10,258 nt of DNA from an uncultured Clostridia bacterium (GTDB lineage: Bacteria; Bacillota; Clostridia; UBA1381): assembly GCA_910578235.1 (NCBI GenBank), contig CAJTPP010000077.1:1-10258 (forward strand), given 5' to 3'. Position 1 is the stretch's first letter. Every line of letters starts with the position of its first letter. Below, piece after piece: positions 6,759 through 10,258 of this stretch. Under the pieces are notes generated by a model that was given only the letters and a program-made list of their open reading frames with translations, ran no database searches and was not told the DNA's origin. A program made the position numbers and the translations under genes.

Positions 6759-8657
6759 TCATTTTGTAGGCTTACTAAGCTCATTACCGTTCCACAAATA
6801 CACCGTATGTCTTGCGCTAACCCCATACTGCGCGGACAATGTTTCCTTACTGTACGCGGCCATATTAACAGACTTATTTACCGTGCCTGTCATATTACCG
6901 TTAGCGTCATACATAACAATAATAATACTAATGTTTTTTGCAAAACCCGTATTATTGTTCATCTCAGCAGTAACAGTATTGTTTTCATCCTTTACTGAAA
7001 TACCATAATGAACATCATTCTCCGAGCGGCTGTTTTGTGAATTTTTAAATATCCCTACAGTCGGTATAGCTTTTCCGTCAAAATCAAACAGCGTTGTATT
7101 TTCCACAACATTCGCATCCGCCCTATCGTCGCTCTCACGTATTGCCCAGCCCGACAACGACTCATTCGGATTTTTAACGTCCTCTACATGTATCATGCAC
7201 GGATCCCAGTATAAAAATCCGAGGCATCTTCCGTCTTCCACGCTTTTTAATCCGTTTGTCAGTTCCGCTATAAAACCGGCGTGTCCTTCAGGCGTAGGAG
7301 GATACTTATCTTTATACACGTCAGCGTCTATGAGCTGACCGCCGTAACCGTTCTTTTTCGTATCGTTCCAGTTAAAACCCGTTTCCATGATAAGGATATC
7401 CTTATCGTATTTCTGTGAAATTTCATTGCAGAAATCCACACAGCTCTGAACGGAATTGCCTGTCCATGCGGGATAATATGATGCCCCTATAACATCATAT
7501 TTCACCCCTCTTTTTTCAAGCTCGTCAAAGAAATAATCAAACTTATTGATCTTTGAACCATCGTCAAGGTGAATTACCACCCTTGACTCAGGTGACACGG
7601 CCTTTACGGCGTCATAGCCCGCATTTATAATCTGAACCAGCCCGTCCCAGTCGGCAGGACATTTAATATCTTTCTTCTCATCCTTGTCATCACCAAACAC
7701 AAGTTCAAATCTGTCACGATTCATATTGGCGTCATACGTGTTGCAAAACGGAAAGAGCATACCGCCGCGAATTTCATTTCCGAGTGAAACATACTCCGGA
7801 ACAGTGCCCTGATTTTTCAGCTTTGTCATTACGTCAAAGGTATATTCGTATACAATTTCCGCAAGAGTGTCTTTAATCTCCGTCCTTTGCGCGTCAGTCA
7901 TGGAATTAAGAAACGACGCGTCCTTTATATCATATCCAAGCTCATCCTTAATTTGCTTTACCCATTCGGACGGTATTATCTGCCGTGAACCGTTAGACCA
8001 GTAATCGGAATAATTGAATGTAAACTGTATCCCCATGCCCGCTTTCTTAGCCCGCCTTGCAAGTTTGAGACAATCATTTTCGTCCTGAAATCCTTCGGGC
8101 AAATAATATACTCCGTCTCCGGTGCCCTTGCCTGTCGTATTGCTCAGTCGTATACGCGCCATATTAACGCCGTTTTGCGCGAGAAAGTCAAACGGGTCAA
8201 CCTTATTCCCGTCAGCATCCTTATATTCTCCTCCGAGACTCTCTATATAATTTACTTCCGTCATATCACCGCCTGTGATAAAGTAATTTTCCTTTGATTT
8301 TGTAAGCTTTGCGTCTGAAAGAACTATTTTACTTTTTCCGCTTGTCTTTACTCCGACAACCAGCTTTCCGTTCAATGTGCCTATTCCCTTTACAGTTACA
8401 ACAATCTGTTCATCGTCTGTCTTTGGAATAACAGTGCGTGATATTGTGTAATCGTCCGAATAACCGTACACATACGCGTCAACGTCTACAGCATTATTCA
8501 CACATTTTACAGTCAAATCGTAATAACCGTTTTCAATGTCTGTAATTTCATACTCTCTGTTTTCCGTCACTATTCCGCTGAGACTATCAACACTCCGCGC
8601 GTATGCAGCAGTCTGAAACAATGCCGCGGCGGCAAAAATAATCAGCAGTTTTTTCAT
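6759..8657 (-). CDS. Secreted arabinogalactan endo-beta-1,4-galactanase (GH53) with flanking accessory domains
   Basis: 632 residues from the ATG at 8657, which has GGAGG (8667-8671) 9 bases upstream and opens a signal peptide, MKKLLIIFAAAALFQTAAYA (cleavage near residue 20). It hydrolyses beta-1,4-galactan side chains of RG-I outside the cell. The GH53 domain spans about 127-535: GGDMTEVNYIE, NMARIRLSN, GMGIQFTFNYSDYW, the acid/base glutamate in SLGNEI (E295), DWDGLVQIINAGYDAVK, the nucleophile glutamate in LIMETGFNW (E425) and the family motif YPPTPEGH. Residues about 21-126 look like a beta-sandwich, possibly carbohydrate-binding, as many GH53 enzymes carry N-terminally. Residues about 545-632 form another beta-rich, Ig-like segment (NNTGFAKNISIIIVMYDANG) of unknown role. 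The gene follows the DUF6194 gene by 31 bases on the same strand. No anchor motif is visible. Confidence 0.95.
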   Translation of the reverse strand: MKKLLIIFAAAALFQTAAYARSVDSLSGIVTENREYEITDIENGYYDLTVKCVNNAVDVDAYVYGYSDDYTISRTVIPKTDDEQIVVTVKGIGTLNGKLVVGVKTSGKSKIVLSDAKLTKSKENYFITGGDMTEVNYIESLGGEYKDADGNKVDPFDFLAQNGVNMARIRLSNTTGKGTGDGVYYLPEGFQDENDCLKLARRAKKAGMGIQFTFNYSDYWSNGSRQIIPSEWVKQIKDELGYDIKDASFLNSMTDAQRTEIKDTLAEIVYEYTFDVMTKLKNQGTVPEYVSLGNEIRGGMLFPFCNTYDANMNRDRFELVFGDDKDEKKDIKCPADWDGLVQIINAGYDAVKAVSPESRVVIHLDDGSKINKFDYFFDELEKRGVKYDVIGASYYPAWTGNSVQSCVDFCNEISQKYDKDILIMETGFNWNDTKKNGYGGQLIDADVYKDKYPPTPEGHAGFIAELTNGLKSVEDGRCLGFLYWDPCMIHVEDVKNPNESLSGWAIRESDDRADANVVENTTLFDFDGKAIPTVGIFKNSQNSRSENDVHYGISVKDENNTVTAEMNNNTGFAKNISIIIVMYDANGNMTGTVNKSVNMAAYSKETLSAQYGVSARHTVYLWNGNELSKPTK

Positions 8658-8688
8658 ATTATATCTCCTCCCTGTCCGACAAATAAAC

Positions 8689-9138
8689 TTATAGTTTTTT
8701 CTTTTTAAATTTTTCCTTCGCATATTCATACGCCTCGTCAATATACGGCTTTAACCGCTCAAATGTCTGATCAGAGGGATTTAAAACGCATATCCAGCTC
8801 ATCCATGCGTACACAGGATGAGGAAGAATACAATCCAGAGAGAAAAAATCATAATCCATATCAACAACGCCGCCTTTTTTCGGACGCTTCGGAATGTCTT
8901 TGAATAATTTAACAAAAGTATTTCTCCGAACCCCAAGATTGACGCGGTAAATCTGATCCCTGTCAAGCATTGAGCTTTTATCATTATCACCGTCTTTTTC
9001 TTTCACGGTCAGTATATATACTCCCCTCTTTAACGCTCGGTCAGGATTATAAAAAATCCCTTTTTCTCCCCAGCTTTCTGTCAGAACCGCTCCTTCAAAA
9101 TTATCCAGACAGTATTTCAGTATAAGATCAGACCTCAT
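8689..9138 (-). CDS. DUF6194 family protein
   Basis: 149 residues. The pattern fits the DUF6194 family: an N-terminal DLILKYCLDNFEG, a GIFYNPDRALKRGVYILTV strand region, DRDQIYRVNLGVRRNTF, then DCILPHPVYAWMSWICVLNPSDQTFERL with the highly conserved PHPVY...W.CVLNPS stretch, and a C-terminal helix that ends in a run of lysines. Length is normal for the family. The fold resembles small YjbR-like proteins, but no reaction is known. It has no signal peptide or membrane segment, so it should be cytoplasmic. A ribosome site (AAAGGAAAA) precedes the ATG. It lies 23 bases after the MATE gene and 31 bases before the galactanase gene, so the three may share a transcript, though nothing links this protein to pectin. 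Confidence 0.85.
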   Translation of the reverse strand: MRSDLILKYCLDNFEGAVLTESWGEKGIFYNPDRALKRGVYILTVKEKDGDNDKSSMLDRDQIYRVNLGVRRNTFVKLFKDIPKRPKKGGVVDMDYDFFSLDCILPHPVYAWMSWICVLNPSDQTFERLKPYIDEAYEYAKEKFKKKKL

Positions 9139-9161
9139 AATTATTTTCCTTTTCCGACAGT

Positions 9162-10258
9162 TTATTGAAATAGTTTTTTACTTCTTACAGCGAACATAAA
9201 CGTGGTACAGCACGCCGCTGTCACATCGCTTATAGGCTCTGCCATAAGCAGTCCCCATACCCCCATATTTGCTGCACGTGGCAGAATAAGCGCAAGCGGA
9301 AACAGCAGTATCACCTTTCTCAGGCATGCGAGAAACATTGATATTTTTGCCTCTCCAAGCGCCAGAAAAGTTTGCTGGCACGCGCTCTGCGCGCCCATAA
9401 TAGCCATTCCCGCAAGAAACAGACGAGTTGTGCCGACGCCTATGCTGACAAGTTCAGCGTCATTTGTAAACAGTCCGATAAACACTTCGGGGAATATTTC
9501 AACAAAAGCTATAGCCACTGCCGAAAATCCGAGACTGACAGCAAACAACAGCTTAAACGTCTGCTTTACCCTATCACTGCGTCCCGCTCCGAAATTATAT
9601 CCTATTACCGGCTGCGCGCCCTGTGCAAATCCCTGCATCGGCATCCATATAAGCTGCATAAGACTGAACAATATTGACATAAGAGCGACATACAAATCAT
9701 TGCCATATTTCAGCATACCATTATTGAACGTAAGCTGTATAAGACATTCTGTCGCCTGCATTATAAAAGGAGAAATCCCAAGCGATAATATTGATATAAT
9801 TATGTCTTTATCTGGAATAAGATTTTTCAGTCTGATTTTCAGAATAGTTCTGCCGCCTGTAAGAAATATCACCACCCAAAGACACGAGACTGCCTGCGAA
9901 ATAACGGTCGCCAAAGCCGCTCCTTTTACGCCCATACCAAACACATATATAAAAATCGGATCAAGAATTATATTGAGCACCGCTCCTATACAAACAGTCA
10001 CCATACTCGTCTTTGAAAATCCCTGATTTGTTATAAACATGTTGAGTCCGAGCGCAAGCTGCACAAATACTGTTCCCGCAAGATAAATTGTTATGTAGTC
10101 CGAGGCGTACGGCAATGTCGCCTCGCTTGCGCCGAATTTCATAAGAATAAAATCCTTTGTAAGCATAAATACCACAAACAATATCACCGAAAAAATTATA
10201 AGCAGCATAGTACTGTTGCCCAGATACTTTTCTGCCCGCTCTTTATCTTTAGCTCCCA
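9162..10258 (-). CDS. MATE-family efflux transporter (partial, N-terminus off the right edge)
   Basis: The last 365 codons are visible. The frame is open through 10256, so the internal ATG at 10208 is not the start: the residues before it, GAKDKERAEKYLGNST, are the conserved loop between helices 2 and 3 of MATE proteins. About 80-90 N-terminal residues are missing. Roughly ten hydrophobic helices follow, with family segments such as ALGLNMFITNQGFSKTSM, VLNIILDPIFIYVFGMGVKGAALATVISQ, GFAQGAQPVIGYNFGAG and QQTFLALGEAKISMF. It resembles the MepA/NorM-like multidrug exporters of Firmicutes, which use Na+ or H+ gradients to expel cationic compounds from the cytoplasm. The substrate cannot be told from sequence. 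It is the first visible gene of the minus-strand cluster. Confidence 0.95.
   Translation of the reverse strand, partial: GAKDKERAEKYLGNSTMLLIIFSVILFVVFMLTKDFILMKFGASEATLPYASDYITIYLAGTVFVQLALGLNMFITNQGFSKTSMVTVCIGAVLNIILDPIFIYVFGMGVKGAALATVISQAVSCLWVVIFLTGGRTILKIRLKNLIPDKDIIISILSLGISPFIMQATECLIQLTFNNGMLKYGNDLYVALMSILFSLMQLIWMPMQGFAQGAQPVIGYNFGAGRSDRVKQTFKLLFAVSLGFSAVAIAFVEIFPEVFIGLFTNDAELVSIGVGTTRLFLAGMAIMGAQSACQQTFLALGEAKISMFLACLRKVILLFPLALILPRAANMGVWGLLMAEPISDVTAACCTTFMFAVRSKKLFQ

Noticed and set aside
6676..7008. Plus-strand frame opposite the galactanase C-terminus (110 codons, hydrophobic)
   Set aside because: It has no ribosome site, and its hydrophobicity follows from being antisense to an Asn/Lys/Asp-rich coding region; the GH53 frame is certain.
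8658..8741. 28-codon upstream extension of the galactanase frame
   Set aside because: It overlaps the end of the DUF6194 gene, is very basic, and would bury the clear signal peptide and ribosome site at 8657-8671.

Overview
The window looks like chromosomal DNA of a Gram-positive, gut-type Clostridia bacterium. Evidence for this is the strong GGAGG-type ribosome sites, a lipobox lipoprotein, an ArsR/CadC-type metal sensor, a 'copper amine oxidase N-terminal' stalk domain joined to a polysaccharide lyase, and a DUF1848 protein. Two secreted enzymes attack rhamnogalacturonan-I (RG-I), which points to a pectin user. Pectin specialists such as Monoglobus are a plausible comparison, but the genus is inference only.

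Left part (1-2300): a partial XRE-type repressor (minus strand, running off the left edge) diverges from a two-gene plus-strand unit. That unit encodes a ComEC-like metallo-beta-lactamase lipoprotein with a C-terminal Ada-like zinc module, and a small two-helix membrane protein of unknown role. It converges on a monocistronic ArsR/SmtB/CadC-family regulator (minus strand) with a near-consensus promoter, tandem 8-bp repeats over its expected transcription start, and a terminator hairpin behind it.

Middle (2363-5475): a self-contained transcription unit for a 989-residue secreted rhamnogalacturonan lyase (PL11 type). It has its own promoter, a C-terminal stalk domain and an F5/8-type carbohydrate-binding domain, and ends at a perfect 15-bp-stem terminator.

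Right part (5661-10258): four minus-strand genes. In transcription order they are a MATE efflux transporter (start beyond the right edge), a DUF6194 protein, a secreted GH53 endo-beta-1,4-galactanase with extra N- and C-terminal domains, and, after a 153-bp gap full of inverted repeats, a DUF1848 protein. DUF1848 carries a radical-SAM-like CX3CX2C motif at its C-terminus instead of near its N-terminus.

How they work together: the PL11 enzyme would cut the RG-I backbone and the GH53 enzyme the beta-1,4-galactan side chains, both outside the cell. No sugar transporter, sugar-sensing regulator or intracellular glycosidase is visible here, so this is a loose pair of enzymes and not a full utilization locus. 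The other genes have no visible functional tie to pectin. I found no RNA gene, CRISPR array, insertion sequence or riboswitch, and no gene-free stretch longer than 300 bases. I saw no convincing undescribed multi-gene system. The most unusual items are the permuted radical-SAM-like DUF1848 protein and the zinc-module lipoprotein with its small membrane partner.
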